Positions 52,757 through 62,372 of a stretch of DNA of 64,000 nucleotides are shown here, piece after piece. The stretch's first letter is position 1; each line of letters begins with the position of its first letter. The notes beneath the pieces are model-generated. The model saw nothing but the letters and a program-made list of their open reading frames with translations, was not told where the DNA came from and ran no database searches. The DNA is from Pantoea vagans (lineage in GTDB: Bacteria; Pseudomonadota; Gammaproteobacteria; Enterobacterales; Enterobacteriaceae), in the NCBI RefSeq assembly GCF_004792415.1, contig NZ_CP038853.1, positions 868,001 through 932,000 of the forward strand. Reading direction: 5' to 3'. Position numbers and translations under genes: made by a program.

Positions 52757-53305
52757 ATGAGCAGACAACTTGCCGCACAGCCTCCTGTTAACCCGATTGT
52801 ATTGGGTAAGATGGGAGCCGCCTACGGTATTCGCGGCTGGCTCAAAGTGTTTTCCTCCACTGAAGACGCTGAAAGCATCTTCAACTACCAACCCTGGTTC
52901 ATCCAGCGCGCCGGTAAATGGCAGCAGGTCGAACTGGAAGGTTGGAAGCACCACAATCAGGACCTGATTATCAAAGTCAAAGGCATTGACGATCGGGATG
53001 CGGCGGCTCAGTTAACCAATTGCGAAATTCAGGTTGACTCGACGCAGTTGCCATCGCTTGAAGAGGGCGACTACTACTGGAAAGACCTTATGGGCTGCCA
53101 GGTAGTTAACCTTGAAGGCTACGAGATGGGTAAAGTCATCGATATGATGGAAACCGGCTCGAACGACGTACTCGTCGTTAAGGCAAACCTGAAAGATGCA
53201 TTCGGTGCTCAGGAGCGGTTAATTCCGTTTCTTGATGAACAGGTTATCAGGAAAGTCGATCTCTCTACTGGCGTCATTGAGGTAGATTGGGATCCTGGTT
53301 TTTGA
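52757..53305 (+). CDS. rimM: Ribosome maturation factor RimM
   Basis: Assists assembly of the 30S head by binding S19. It has 182 aa from ATG 52757, as in E. coli; upstream GTGs (52748, 52751) are less likely. The N-terminal RimM domain has [22 protein letters not shown]; the PRC-barrel follows with [15 protein letters not shown] and [12 protein letters not shown]. Confidence 0.97.
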   Translation: MSRQLAAQPPVNPIVLGKMGAAYGIRGWLKVFSSTEDAESIFNYQPWFIQRAGKWQQVELEGWKHHNQDLIIKVKGIDDRDAAAQLTNCEIQVDSTQLPSLEEGDYYWKDLMGCQVVNLEGYEMGKVIDMMETGSNDVLVVKANLKDAFGAQERLIPFLDEQVIRKVDLSTGVIEVDWDPGF

Positions 53306-53340
53306 TCTCCGAATCGAACGGTAACGTAACGGCGAATACA

Positions 53341-54105
53341 ATGTGGATTGGTGTTATCAGCCTGTTTCCAGAAATGTTTCGCGCTATTACCGATTACGGG
53401 GTAACTGGCCGGGCTGTAAAAAACGGTCTGCTCAGCATTCAGAGCTGGAGTCCTCGTGACTTCACGCACGACCGGCACCGTACCGTGGATGATCGTCCTT
53501 ACGGCGGCGGACCGGGAATGCTGATGATGGTACAACCCTTACGGGATGCCATCTCCGCAGCGAAAGCAGCGGCAGGTGATGGCGCCAGAGTGATATATCT
53601 TTCACCTCAGGGTCGCAAACTGGACCAACAGGGCGTTTGCGAGCTGGCGGCACGGGACAAGTTAATTCTGGTCTGTGGCCGTTATGAAGGAATTGATGAG
53701 CGCGTAATTCATTCCGAAATTGACGAAGAATGGTCAATCGGTGATTACGTTCTCAGCGGCGGGGAACTGCCAGCAATGACGATGATTGACGCAGTTGCCC
53801 GGTTTATTCCTGGCGTACTCGGCAAGCAGGCGTCAGCCGATGAGGATTCGTTCTCTGATGGCTTGCTGGATTGTCCGCACTATACCCGACCTGAAGTGTT
53901 AGACGGCGTGGAGGTCCCGGCAGTATTACTGTCAGGTAACCATGCTGATATTCGCCGCTGGCGTCTGAAGCAGTCGCTAGGCCGTACCTGGCTGAGAAGA
54001 CCTGAACTTCTGGAAAACCTGGCTCTGACTGAAGAGCAAGCAAGGTTGCTGAATGAGTTCCAGCGGGAATCTCAGCAGCAACAAAACGATGATGTGGAAG
54101 AGTGA
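53341..54105 (+). CDS. trmD: tRNA (guanine-37-N1)-methyltransferase
   Basis: Methylates G37 of tRNAs reading CNN codons, preventing frameshifting; essential in bacteria. It has 254 aa from ATG 53341 ([13 protein letters not shown]). The SPOUT knot has [11 protein letters not shown] and [12 protein letters not shown] and the [21 protein letters not shown] segment. The frame is open upstream into the rimM end, but only this start fits. Confidence 0.98.
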   Translation: MWIGVISLFPEMFRAITDYGVTGRAVKNGLLSIQSWSPRDFTHDRHRTVDDRPYGGGPGMLMMVQPLRDAISAAKAAAGDGARVIYLSPQGRKLDQQGVCELAARDKLILVCGRYEGIDERVIHSEIDEEWSIGDYVLSGGELPAMTMIDAVARFIPGVLGKQASADEDSFSDGLLDCPHYTRPEVLDGVEVPAVLLSGNHADIRRWRLKQSLGRTWLRRPELLENLALTEEQARLLNEFQRESQQQQNDDVEE

Positions 54106-54138
54106 TCTTCCCCGACTATCAGTTTACCCAGGATATGA

Positions 54139-54495
<357 letters not shown>

Positions 54496-54533
54496 GGTAT
54501 CGCTAACGCGACATCTAAAAGTTAATAGCAAAC

Positions 54534-54565
54534 AAGGGGGTTGGCATCTGCCAGCCCCTTTTTTT
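54534..54565 (+). terminator. Intrinsic terminator of the rpsP-rplS operon
   Basis: AAGGGG..TTGGCA-TCTG-CCAGCCCCTT stem followed by seven T (54559-54565). Confidence 0.88.
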
Positions 54566-54592
54566 GTCCTGATGACAACCAGATGGCAGCAG

Positions 54593-55129
54593 TTAACCGG
54601 CATCCGGCCGTTGAAAATGATAAATCGCGGTATTCACCGGCCCCGCCTCTAATACGATCAGGCCATAGCGACAGCCAATAAACTGGCCACCGCACTTCTC
54701 CGCTACGCCCCGACTGGCCAGGTTATCCTCAGCGGCCAGAATTTCAATCACCCGTGTCTCCGGGCGTGAAAATCCGAGCGGCAGTAGCTTTGCTACCGCG
54801 CGGCTCGCGATCCCCTGACGCTGTGCATCACTGCGAACCCAGTAGCCAATTGCGCTGGTGTCACCCGGATGACGGGCAAAGCGTATGCCTGCGCCTCCCA
54901 GCAGCCGGTCATTCTGATCGACAATCGCAAACTCTTCTGCTTCCTCCTTCATCCGCTGCCAGTGAGTAAAGCGGATCCAGCTTTCTGCTTCGTGAGGCTG
55001 ATAATCGTGATGCGCCCAGACCATCCAGGGGATCAGGCTGTCCAGAGAGGCATTAACCGCAGCAGTAAATGTCGCTATGTCACTGAGCTCAAAGGGTCTC
55101 AGATAAAATTTCTGTAGCGATGGGCGCAT
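54593..55129 (-). CDS. GNAT-family N-acetyltransferase (RimJ/RimL type)
   Basis: A 178-aa acetyl-CoA-dependent acetyltransferase. FYLRPFELSDIATFTAAVN at the N-terminus and IGYWVRSDAQRQGIASRAV (acetyl-CoA-binding motif A, Q/R-x-x-G-x-A) mark the Acetyltransf_3 group with RimJ/RimL/YdaF. The substrate cannot be told; N-terminal ribosomal protein or small-molecule acetylation are both possible. It is inserted between rplS and aroF and convergent with rplS. Confidence 0.82.
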   Translation of the reverse strand: MRPSLQKFYLRPFELSDIATFTAAVNASLDSLIPWMVWAHHDYQPHEAESWIRFTHWQRMKEEAEEFAIVDQNDRLLGGAGIRFARHPGDTSAIGYWVRSDAQRQGIASRAVAKLLPLGFSRPETRVIEILAAEDNLASRGVAEKCGGQFIGCRYGLIVLEAGPVNTAIYHFQRPDAG

Positions 55130-55199
55130 AACTCTCTCAGTTTTAACAGAATCATTCTTTCATTCTGCCTGTGGAGAGCAGAAACGCAACATACACATG

Positions 55200-55217
55200 T
55201 GTAAACATATAATTACA
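55200..55217 (+). promoter_or_regulatory. Candidate TyrR box upstream of aroF
   Basis: TGTAAA-CATATA-ATTACA matches TGTAAA-N6-TTTACA at 11 of 12 positions, about 200 bp before aroF. Weaker partial boxes may lie near 55316-55333. The whole 55130-55417 spacer is very AT-rich and holds no gene. TyrR with tyrosine represses aroF-tyrA in E. coli. Confidence 0.55.
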
Positions 55218-55417
55218 TTGTGGTGATTCGCTGTTTTGTGAGTATATTGCTTAAAGTTATGAATTTAAAAGTTATTTAATTGGTAGGTTTAGCAGTGTTT
55301 GATCTGTGGTAATAAATGTGTACATATAATATTGCGCTATGTATTGCCTGTGATACAGTATTTGCATTCCTCAATGAGGAGCCACAATCAGCTAATACGA
55401 GCTAAAGGATCGCCATC

Positions 55418-56497
55418 ATGCAAAAAGACGCGCTGAACAATGTGCATATCGCCGGTGAACAGGTACTCATTACGCCTGAAGAGCTGAAAGCGAAGTTTCC
55501 ACTGACTACTGAACAGCAGGAGCAGGTCGCGGCGTCCCGCCAGACTATCTCTGACATTATTGCCGGCCGCGATCCGCGTCTGCTGGTGGTGTGCGGACCC
55601 TGCTCGATTCACGATACCGAAGTGGCGCTTGAATATGCTCGTCGTCTGCAAACCCTTTCTGAAGAGCTGAAAGATCAGCTTTATATCGTGATGCGCGTCT
55701 ATTTTGAAAAGCCTCGTACGACTGTCGGCTGGAAAGGGCTGATTAATGATCCTTACATGGATAACTCGTTTGATATGGAAGCGGGTCTGCACATTGCGCG
55801 TCAGCTGCTGGTGAACCTGGTTGAAATGGGCCTGCCGCTGGCGACTGAAGCACTGGATCCGAATAGCCCGCAATACCTGGGCGACCTGTTCAGCTGGTCT
55901 GCCATTGGCGCACGGACGACAGAATCTCAGACGCACCGTGAAATGGCCTCGGGCCTGTCGATGCCGGTCGGCTTCAAAAACGGCACCGATGGCAGTCTGG
56001 GAACGGCAATCAACGCCATGCGTGCTGCTGCAATGCCGCACCGTTTTGTCGGGATCAATCAGGCTGGTCAGGTCTGCCTGCTGCAGACGCAGGGCAATCC
56101 GGATGGTCACGTGATTCTGCGTGGTGGCAAAGCGCCGAACTACGGTCCTGAAGATGTCGCACAGTGTGAAAAAGAGATGCTCAAAGCGGGACTGCGTCCA
56201 GCCTTAATGATAGATTGCAGCCATGGCAATTCGAACAAAGACTACAGCCGTCAGCCTGGCGTAGCGGAATCCGCTATCGCGCAGATCAAAGACGGTAACC
56301 GTTCAATCATTGGTCTGATGCTGGAAAGCCATATCAATGAGGGTAATCAGTCTTCTGAACAGCCACGCAGCGAAATGAAGTATGGCGTTTCCGTAACTGA
56401 TGCCTGCATCAACTGGGAAGTGACCAAAACGTTGCTGCGTGAGATGCATCAGGATCTGCAGGGAGTGCTGTCGGCGCGTCTGTCACAAGAGGTGTAA
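55418..56497 (+). CDS. aroF: 3-deoxy-7-phosphoheptulonate (DAHP) synthase, Tyr-sensitive type
   Basis: Joins phosphoenolpyruvate and erythrose 4-phosphate, the first step of aromatic synthesis. It has 359 aa. [12 protein letters not shown] contains the metal-binding Cys61-type residue; [46 protein letters not shown] and [11 protein letters not shown] are diagnostic. The start [11 protein letters not shown] and the downstream tyrA identify the AroF isozyme rather than AroG or AroH. It is 5 bp from tyrA. Confidence 0.96.
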   Translation: MQKDALNNVHIAGEQVLITPEELKAKFPLTTEQQEQVAASRQTISDIIAGRDPRLLVVCGPCSIHDTEVALEYARRLQTLSEELKDQLYIVMRVYFEKPRTTVGWKGLINDPYMDNSFDMEAGLHIARQLLVNLVEMGLPLATEALDPNSPQYLGDLFSWSAIGARTTESQTHREMASGLSMPVGFKNGTDGSLGTAINAMRAAAMPHRFVGINQAGQVCLLQTQGNPDGHVILRGGKAPNYGPEDVAQCEKEMLKAGLRPALMIDCSHGNSNKDYSRQPGVAESAIAQIKDGNRSIIGLMLESHINEGNQSSEQPRSEMKYGVSVTDACINWEVTKTLLREMHQDLQGVLSARLSQEV

Positions 56498-56502
56498 GAG
56501 CA

Positions 56503-57624
56503 ATGGTGGCTGAACTGACCGCGTTACGCGATCAAATTGACAGTGTTGATAAAGCGCTACTGGATCTTCTGGCTAAACGGCTGGAGCTGGTAGCGGAAGT
56601 AGGGGAGGTCAAGAGCCGTTACGGACTGCCTATCTATGTCCCTGAACGGGAAGCGTCTATGCTGGCTTCCCGTCGCAAAGAGGCTGAGGCGCTCGGTGTA
56701 CCACCGGATTTGATAGAGGATGTGCTGCGTCGTGTGATGCGCGAATCCTATACCAGCGAAAATGACAAAGGCTTTAAAACCCTCTGTCCTGAACTGCGCC
56801 CGGTGGTGATCGTCGGTGGCAAGGGTCAGATGGGCCGGTTGTTTGAAAAAATGCTCGGGCTGTCAGGCTATACGGTCAAAACGCTGGATAAAGAGGACTG
56901 GCCACAGGCTGAGTCACTGCTTAGTGATGCCGGCATGGTGATCATCAGTGTGCCTATTCACCTGACCGAGCAGGTCATTTCTCAGCTGCCGTCACTTCCT
57001 GAAGATTGTATCCTGGTCGATCTGGCATCAGTGAAAAACCGGCCTCTGCAGGCGATGCTGGCCGCTCATAACGGCCCTGTGCTGGGTCTGCATCCGATGT
57101 TTGGCCCTGACAGCGGCAGCCTGGCAAAACAGGTGGTGGTCTGGTGTGATGGAAGAGAGCCGGAAGCCTACCAGTGGTTCCTGGAGCAGATTCAGGTCTG
57201 GGGTGCGCGTCTGCATCGTATCAGCGCCGTTGAGCATGACCAGAACATGGCGTTCATTCAGGCGCTGCGCCACTTTGCTACCTTTGCCTATGGTCTGCAT
57301 TTAGCTGAAGAGAACGTCAATCTCGATCAGCTATTGGCACTCTCGTCGCCGATTTACCGGCTCGAACTGGCGATGGTGGGACGATTGTTCGCGCAGGATC
57401 CGCAGCTTTATGCGGATATCATCATGTCCTCAGAGAGTAATCTGGCGCTGATCAAACGCTATTACCAGCGGTTTGGTGAAGCAATAGCCCTGCTGGAGCA
57501 GGGTGACAAGCAGGCGTTTATTGCCAGCTTTAACCGGGTAGAGCAGTGGTTTGGCGATCACGCGAAACGCTTCCTGGTTGAAAGCCGCAGTCTGCTGCGT
57601 TCGGCCAATGACAGCCGGCCATAA
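56503..57624 (+). CDS. tyrA: T-protein: chorismate mutase/prephenate dehydrogenase
   Basis: A bifunctional enzyme converting chorismate to prephenate and then 4-hydroxyphenylpyruvate for tyrosine. It has 373 aa. The chorismate mutase domain is about 1-90 ([23 protein letters not shown]); the NAD-binding dehydrogenase starts [18 protein letters not shown] (about 101-118) and has [13 protein letters not shown]. It forms an operon with aroF. A bidirectional terminator follows. Confidence 0.97.
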   Translation: MVAELTALRDQIDSVDKALLDLLAKRLELVAEVGEVKSRYGLPIYVPEREASMLASRRKEAEALGVPPDLIEDVLRRVMRESYTSENDKGFKTLCPELRPVVIVGGKGQMGRLFEKMLGLSGYTVKTLDKEDWPQAESLLSDAGMVIISVPIHLTEQVISQLPSLPEDCILVDLASVKNRPLQAMLAAHNGPVLGLHPMFGPDSGSLAKQVVVWCDGREPEAYQWFLEQIQVWGARLHRISAVEHDQNMAFIQALRHFATFAYGLHLAEENVNLDQLLALSSPIYRLELAMVGRLFAQDPQLYADIIMSSESNLALIKRYYQRFGEAIALLEQGDKQAFIASFNRVEQWFGDHAKRFLVESRSLLRSANDSRP

Positions 57625-57632
57625 ATGAAGAA

Positions 57633-57656
57633 GGCATCCAACCGGATGCCTTTTTT
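57633..57656. terminator. Terminator between tyrA and pheA
   Basis: GGCATCC-AACC-GGATGCC (57633-57650) followed by six T on the plus strand; usable in part by convergent pheA. Confidence 0.88.
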
Positions 57657-57665
57657 CTTTTCTTT

Positions 57666-58829
57666 TTATTCGCCAGGGTCAACTGGCACCACATTCTCGC
57701 TGGGATAGCAGCCCAGCACCTTCAGCGAGCGGGTCATGGTTTGCAGTTCCTGAAGCGCCTGCTGCATCCGCTCTGATTGCAGATTGCCCTGCACATCAAT
57801 GTAAAACATCTCTTCCCACGGATTGCCATTAATCGGGCGGGACTCCAGCTTGCTCATAATCAGATTGTGCTGACGCAGAACCAGCAGCGCATCGACCAGC
57901 GCACCCGCCTGCTGGCCGGTTGCCATGATCAGCGTGGTTTTCGCCGGGACCTGGTCCGACACCTCAATTGGTTTGCGGGCCAGCACGATAAAGCGGGTAT
58001 GGTTCTGCTGCTGATTGGCCAGATTACGTTCCAGCACCTGCAACTGATAGAGCTCACCGCCTGCTTCACTACCCAGAGCTGCCACCTTAGGTGAGTTGAG
58101 CGCAGCCACTTTCTCCATCGCTGCTGCGGTACTCTCGGTATATTCGATTTTCCAGTGCGGGAAGCGGTTAATGAACTGGCTGCACTGCTGGAAGGGCTGA
58201 GGATGGCTGTACACCGTCTCAATCTGCTGCAGATCGGTAGGGCCATTCACCAGCACGCAGTGGTCGATAGGTAAGGTTAATTCGCCCACGATAGAGAGGC
58301 TGGTCTGTTGCAGCAGATCGTAGACGTCGTTAATAGAGCCCGAACTGGTATTCTCAATCGGCATCACCGCGTAATCGGCCACGCCATTTTCCACTTGCTT
58401 GATGATGTCGTGAAACTTCAGGCAGCCACACTCCACCATGCTGTCGAAATGACGGGACGCGTAGTTGCGTGCGGCAAGATGTGAGTAAGAGCCTTTCGGA
58501 CCAAGGAAAGCGATGCGGGCGGCATGCGCATGGGGATGGTTGAGGTTTTTCTGCAGCAGTGCCTGCTGAGTCAGCACGGAATCTTCGATGACCAGCTGGA
58601 ACAGGCGGGTGATGTAGTGCGCATCCAGTTTGTGCGCTTTACCCAGCACAATCAGATTCTCCAGCAGCGCACGTTCGCGCTCCACATCGCGAATCGGGCG
58701 ATGCGTTGCCAGTTTCGCTTGCGCGACTTCCACTGCCAGCAGACGACGCTCGGCCAGCAGCGTCAGAAGTTTTTTATCCACTGCGCTGATCTTATCGCGT
58801 AGCGCCAGCAATGGATTGTCGGGATTCAT
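57666..58829 (-). CDS. pheA: P-protein: chorismate mutase/prephenate dehydratase
   Basis: Bifunctional enzyme leading to phenylpyruvate and phenylalanine. It has 387 aa from ATG 58829 ([18 protein letters not shown]), behind AGGTGAG; an upstream in-frame ATG at 58853 lies at the attenuator and is unlikely. Chorismate mutase is about 1-90, dehydratase about 105-285 with [15 protein letters not shown] and [17 protein letters not shown], and the ACT regulatory domain has [10 protein letters not shown] and ESRP, the Phe-binding motifs. Controlled by the pheL attenuator. Confidence 0.97.
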   Translation of the reverse strand: MNPDNPLLALRDKISAVDKKLLTLLAERRLLAVEVAQAKLATHRPIRDVERERALLENLIVLGKAHKLDAHYITRLFQLVIEDSVLTQQALLQKNLNHPHAHAARIAFLGPKGSYSHLAARNYASRHFDSMVECGCLKFHDIIKQVENGVADYAVMPIENTSSGSINDVYDLLQQTSLSIVGELTLPIDHCVLVNGPTDLQQIETVYSHPQPFQQCSQFINRFPHWKIEYTESTAAAMEKVAALNSPKVAALGSEAGGELYQLQVLERNLANQQQNHTRFIVLARKPIEVSDQVPAKTTLIMATGQQAGALVDALLVLRQHNLIMSKLESRPINGNPWEEMFYIDVQGNLQSERMQQALQELQTMTRSLKVLGCYPSENVVPVDPGE

Positions 58830-58854
58830 AGGGCTCACCTGTATGCTATCCAAT

Positions 58855-58878
58855 AAAAAAGCCTCCCGGTTGGGAGGC
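58855..58878 (-). terminator. pheA attenuator terminator
   Basis: On the minus strand GCCTCCC-AACC-GGGAGGC (58878-58861) followed by TTTTTT. The competing segment at 58919-58926 (CGGGAGGC on the minus strand) can pair as antiterminator, and a perfect 10-bp inverted repeat (58891-58900 with 58946-58955) can form the upstream pause hairpin over the Phe codons. Confidence 0.92.
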
Positions 58879-58927
58879 TTCGTTGTTCGTCTTCGCTTTC
58901 ATTTTCACACGACGAATGGCCTCCCGT

Positions 58928-58975
58928 TCAGGGGAAGGTAAAAAAGAAAGCGAAGAAAAACAGATCAAGTTTCAT
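58928..58975 (-). CDS. pheL: pheA operon leader peptide PheL
   Basis: A 15-residue peptide, [15 protein letters not shown], with seven phenylalanines. Ribosome stalling at these codons when Phe-tRNA is scarce favours the antiterminator and pheA transcription. It differs from E. coli PheL ([15 protein letters not shown]) only near the N-terminus. Confidence 0.95.
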   Translation of the reverse strand: [15 protein letters not shown]

Positions 58976-59033
58976 GGGAATGTCCGAAAAGAGAGTGACC
59001 TGAGAGTAACCGTACTGCTTAAAAGCTGTCAAT

Positions 59034-59057
59034 AAAAAACGCGCCCGAAGGCGCGTT
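59034..59057 (-). terminator. Intrinsic terminator of raiA
   Basis: AACGCGCC-TTCG-GGCGCGTT on the minus strand, followed by TTTT. UUCG tetraloop. Confidence 0.9.
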
Positions 59058-59064
59058 AACAAAC

Positions 59065-59400
59065 TCAGGACTCTTCGTCGGCGGGGATAATATCTTTTAC
59101 GCTGGCACTGGCGCGGCGTGCTTCAGACTTATGCTGAACTTTATTCAGCTGACGTTCGAGCTTCGCAATCAAATCGTTGATCGCGGTATACATATCATCA
59201 TGCTTGGCGCTGGCCACCAGAGTCCCGTTAGGTGTGTTAATGGTGGCGTCAGCCACGAATTCTTTGGGCTCTTTAGACAGGACAATATGCGGGTTAATCA
59301 GGTCAGTTTGCCATTTTTCGAGCTTGGCGAGACGGTCTTCAACATGGCTTCGGATTGCCGGAGTGATCTCCATTTGTTTACTGGTAATGTTCAGAATCAT
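59065..59400 (-). CDS. raiA: Ribosome-associated inhibitor/hibernation factor RaiA
   Basis: Binds the 30S A/P site region in stationary phase, blocking translation and preventing 100S dimers (YfiA). It has 111 aa. [26 protein letters not shown] and [25 protein letters not shown] are characteristic; the short acidic tail (DIIPADEES) separates RaiA from HPF. The 280-bp upstream spacer holds its promoter and the bamD terminator. Confidence 0.96.
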   Translation of the reverse strand: MILNITSKQMEITPAIRSHVEDRLAKLEKWQTDLINPHIVLSKEPKEFVADATINTPNGTLVASAKHDDMYTAINDLIAKLERQLNKVQHKSEARRASASVKDIIPADEES

Positions 59401-59624
59401 CGTTCTTACCTCTCTATCATTTCCGTCTTGGTCTTTTCAGCATAGCGCGAAAAAGCGTTGAATGTGCGATTTCGATCACGAAAAAATGTCACTTTTTGTC
59501 AGTCACGACATTCTGTGAGAAAGGCTGAGAAACTGGCTGAAATGGCTTGAAGCGAAACGATTAACACGGCATGCTTGATGAGTTAGCTCGCTGGCATCAG
59601 ATCCACTTCTGACTGTTCTTTGAG

Positions 59625-59652
59625 CAAAAAAAGCAGCCATCGCAGGCTGCTT
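59625..59652 (-). terminator. Intrinsic terminator of bamD
   Basis: AAGCAGCC (59631-59638) pairs with GGCTGCTT (59645-59652); T-runs lie on both strands, so it can act in either direction. Confidence 0.88.
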
Positions 59653-59680
59653 TTTTTATGGCTGAAAAACTATCGGGCTA

Positions 59681-60412
59681 TCAGCTGTTGTTCGCTGCGA
59701 TGATTTTGGCCACTTTGTCTGCTTCAGCGTTCAGCTGCAGATTACGGTAAGCATTTTCCATCAGCGGCAGCGCATCGTGTGTTGCCTGAGTATCCGGATA
59801 ATCGCGCATCATACCTTCGACACGGTTAACAACCGCGACATACGCCTCACGCTTAGTATAGAATTGCGCCACTGATAGCTCATATTTCGCCAGGCGGTCT
59901 TTCAGATAAACCAGGCGTTTCTGAGCATCAGCCGCATACTGGCTGTTCGGGTAACTGCGCAGCAGCTGGGAGAAGTCGCGGAAGGCATCACGAGCGTGCG
60001 TCGGATCGCGGTCAGAACGATCGATACCAAAGAAGCCCTGCAGTGCTGAGTCATCCAGCGCCATGTCCGTCAGACCTTTCATATAGATGACATAGTCAAT
60101 GTTCGGATGTGTGGGGTTAAGACGCATAAAGCGGGCAATGGCAGCCTGTGCCAGGGGCAGATCGGCATTTTTATAGTACGCGTAGATTAAATCCAGCTGC
60201 ACCTGCTGCGAATAAGGACCGAACGGATAACGATTATCCAGCGCTTCCAGTTGCTTAATCGCGGCTTTAAAGTTACCGTCCTGCAGCTTTTGCTGCGCTG
60301 TAGCATAGATTTCAGAAGGCGGGCTGTCCGGTACCGCGTCATTTGAGCCGGAACAACCAACAAGTGCCAGGCTCAGTGTGGCAGCAGCCACCAGATGTTT
60401 CATACGCGTCAT
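59681..60412 (-). CDS. bamD: Outer membrane protein assembly factor BamD
   Basis: An essential lipoprotein of the BAM complex that inserts beta-barrel proteins. It has 243 aa from ATG 60412 ([20 protein letters not shown]), lipobox Cys20. The body is five tetratricopeptide repeats ([49 protein letters not shown] and on). The frame is open upstream to 60505 into the rluD promoter region, not conserved. Confidence 0.97.
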   Translation of the reverse strand: MTRMKHLVAAATLSLALVGCSGSNDAVPDSPPSEIYATAQQKLQDGNFKAAIKQLEALDNRYPFGPYSQQVQLDLIYAYYKNADLPLAQAAIARFMRLNPTHPNIDYVIYMKGLTDMALDDSALQGFFGIDRSDRDPTHARDAFRDFSQLLRSYPNSQYAADAQKRLVYLKDRLAKYELSVAQFYTKREAYVAVVNRVEGMMRDYPDTQATHDALPLMENAYRNLQLNAEADKVAKIIAANNS

Positions 60413-60541
60413 GACGAAGTGATTATCCTCAAATGTTATGGCGGAAGCTGTCCGTATAGCTCCCGGTAATGACCAGGTACGATAGCACATTATATTAAAC
60501 GGCATCGCCGTGAAAACCCAACGTTAACGAAGAAGCTGTAT

Positions 60542-61519
60542 ATGGCACAACAAGTTCAACTCACCGCAACGGTATCCGAATCACAACTCGGACAACGCTT
60601 AGATCAGACTTTGGCGGAATTGTTCCCTGATTATTCACGTTCCCGCATAAAAGAGTGGATCCTCGACCGTCGCGTAACAGTAAACGGCGTCATGGTCGAT
60701 ACACCTAAAGAAAAAGTGCTGGGCGGCGAGCTGGTCGCGATTGACGCTGAGATCGAAGAGGCACAGCGCTGGGAACCGCAAAATCTGCCACTCGACATCG
60801 TTTATGAAGATGAAGACATCATCGTCATCAACAAACCACGTGACTTTGTGGTTCACCCTGGCGCCGGTAACCCGGATGGCACGGTACTCAACGCCTTACT
60901 TCATCACTATCCGGCGATTATGGATGTCCCACGCGCGGGCATCGTACACCGCCTGGATAAAGACACCACCGGTTTAATGGTGGTGGCGAAAACTGTACCG
61001 GCTCAGACGCATCTGGTGGACTCGCTGCAACGTCGCGAAATCACCCGTGAATATGAAGCGGTCGCGATTGGTAATATGACGGCGGGCGGCACGGTTGAGC
61101 AGCCTATCAGCCGTCACTCAACCAAACGCACCCACATGGCGGTTCACCCGATGGGTAAGCCGGCGGTGACGCATTACCGCATCATGGAGCACTTCCGCGC
61201 GCATACCCGTCTGCGTCTGCGCCTGGAAACGGGTCGTACTCACCAGATCCGTGTGCATATGTCTCACATCAGCCATCCGCTGGTGGGCGATCCGCTTTAT
61301 GGTGGCCGTCCGCGTCCGCCAAAAGGCGCATCAGAGGCATTTATCACTACGCTGCGCGGTTTCGATCGTCAGGCTCTGCACGCCACCATGCTGCGTCTTT
61401 ATCACCCTATCAGTGGGATTGAAATGGAATTCCATGCGGCGCTTCCGCAGGACATGGTTGATCTGATCGCGGCGTTAAAAGCAGACACCGAAGAATTTAA
61501 AGACCAGATGAACTGGTGA
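60542..61519 (+). CDS. rluD: 23S rRNA pseudouridine(1911/1915/1917) synthase
   Basis: Modifies helix 69 of 23S rRNA, important for ribosome assembly. It has 325 aa. An N-terminal S4 domain (about 17-75, LGQRLDQTLAELFPDYSRSRIKEWIL) is followed by the synthase domain with catalytic Asp139 in VHRLDKDTTGLMV and TGRTHQIRVHMSHISHPLVGD. It is divergent from bamD and overlaps pgeF by 4 nt. Confidence 0.97.
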   Translation: MAQQVQLTATVSESQLGQRLDQTLAELFPDYSRSRIKEWILDRRVTVNGVMVDTPKEKVLGGELVAIDAEIEEAQRWEPQNLPLDIVYEDEDIIVINKPRDFVVHPGAGNPDGTVLNALLHHYPAIMDVPRAGIVHRLDKDTTGLMVVAKTVPAQTHLVDSLQRREITREYEAVAIGNMTAGGTVEQPISRHSTKRTHMAVHPMGKPAVTHYRIMEHFRAHTRLRLRLETGRTHQIRVHMSHISHPLVGDPLYGGRPRPPKGASEAFITTLRGFDRQALHATMLRLYHPISGIEMEFHAALPQDMVDLIAALKADTEEFKDQMNW

Positions 61520-62247
61520 TGAATCTGATTACGCCTCAATGGCCCGCTCCGTCACGCGTTCGGGCCTGCTCGACGCAGCGACAGGGTGGCATCAGCACAT
61601 CGCCCTGGGATGCACTGAATCTCGGCGGGCATGTGGGGGATAATCCGGATACGGTAACGCGTAACCGGCAGTTGCTGGTGGAAGAGGCGGGCTTGCCTGC
61701 GATGCCGCAGTGGCTGGATCAGGTTCATGGCACGGAGGTTGTGCGTCTGGCTGCAGGAGGAGGTACGCCATTACGTGCTGATGCCTGTATTACCGATCAG
61801 CCCGGCGTCGTCTGCGCCATTATGACCGCTGACTGTCTGCCGGTTCTGTTCTGTTCGCAGGATGGGAGGGAAGTGGCGGCGGCACATGCAGGCTGGCGCG
61901 GACTGTGTGCGGGTGTACTGGAAAATACCCTGGCGCAGTTTCGTTACCCGCCGGACCAGATCCATGCCTGGCTGGGTCCGGCAATCGGGCCGGATGCATT
62001 TGAGGTCGGTGCAGAAGTACGTGAGGCCTTTATGGCTCAGGATCCTCGCGCCATGCAGGCTTTCCGCCCATCAGGCGACCGTTTTTACGCGGATATCTGG
62101 CTGCTGGCGCGAAAGCGACTCCAGGCCGCGGGCGTGAAATCAATCAGTGCCGACAGCCGTTGTACCTTTACGCAGCGCGACGATTTCTTCTCCTTCCGCC
62201 GCGATGGGATCACCGGGCGTATGGCAACTTTGATCTGGCTGTTATAA
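61516..62247 (+). CDS. pgeF: Peptidoglycan editing factor / polyphenol oxidase family protein
   Basis: YfiH-family metalloprotein reported to prevent misincorporation of serine into peptidoglycan; related enzymes act as laccases or purine nucleoside hydrolases. It has 243 aa. The metal-site motifs are LDQVHGTEVV, MTADCLPVLFC and AAHAGWRGLCAGV (His-Cys-His). ATG 61516 overlaps the rluD stop; ATG 61519 is an alternative. It stands upstream of clpB as in E. coli. Confidence 0.93.
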   Translation: MMNLITPQWPAPSRVRACSTQRQGGISTSPWDALNLGGHVGDNPDTVTRNRQLLVEEAGLPAMPQWLDQVHGTEVVRLAAGGGTPLRADACITDQPGVVCAIMTADCLPVLFCSQDGREVAAAHAGWRGLCAGVLENTLAQFRYPPDQIHAWLGPAIGPDAFEVGAEVREAFMAQDPRAMQAFRPSGDRFYADIWLLARKRLQAAGVKSISADSRCTFTQRDDFFSFRRDGITGRMATLIWLL

Positions 62248-62305
62248 CCTTACGCCATAAGACGGTCCAGTTAGCGTATTTTTTACTCAAATCTCAGGTC
62301 ATTAA

Positions 62306-62335
62306 CCTTGAAATTTTGAGGGATGACCTCATTTA
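62306..62335 (+). promoter_or_regulatory. Sigma-32 heat-shock promoter of clpB
   Basis: CCTTGAAA (62306-62313), 13 bp, CCTCATTTA (62327-62335): a close match to the RpoH consensus CTTGAAA-N13-15-CCCCATnT and nearly identical to the E. coli clpB promoter. Confidence 0.9.
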
Positions 62336-62372
62336 ATCTCCAGTAGCATTTTGACCTGTAATGGGAGGAATT

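Noticed and set aside
55388..56110. 240-codon open frame antisense to aroF
   Set aside because: Arises from rare stop codons on the complement of a biased gene; no supporting feature.
58830..58956. Plus-strand frames over the pheL attenuator
   Set aside because: They read the complement of the leader and terminator; the minus-strand attenuator explains the region fully.
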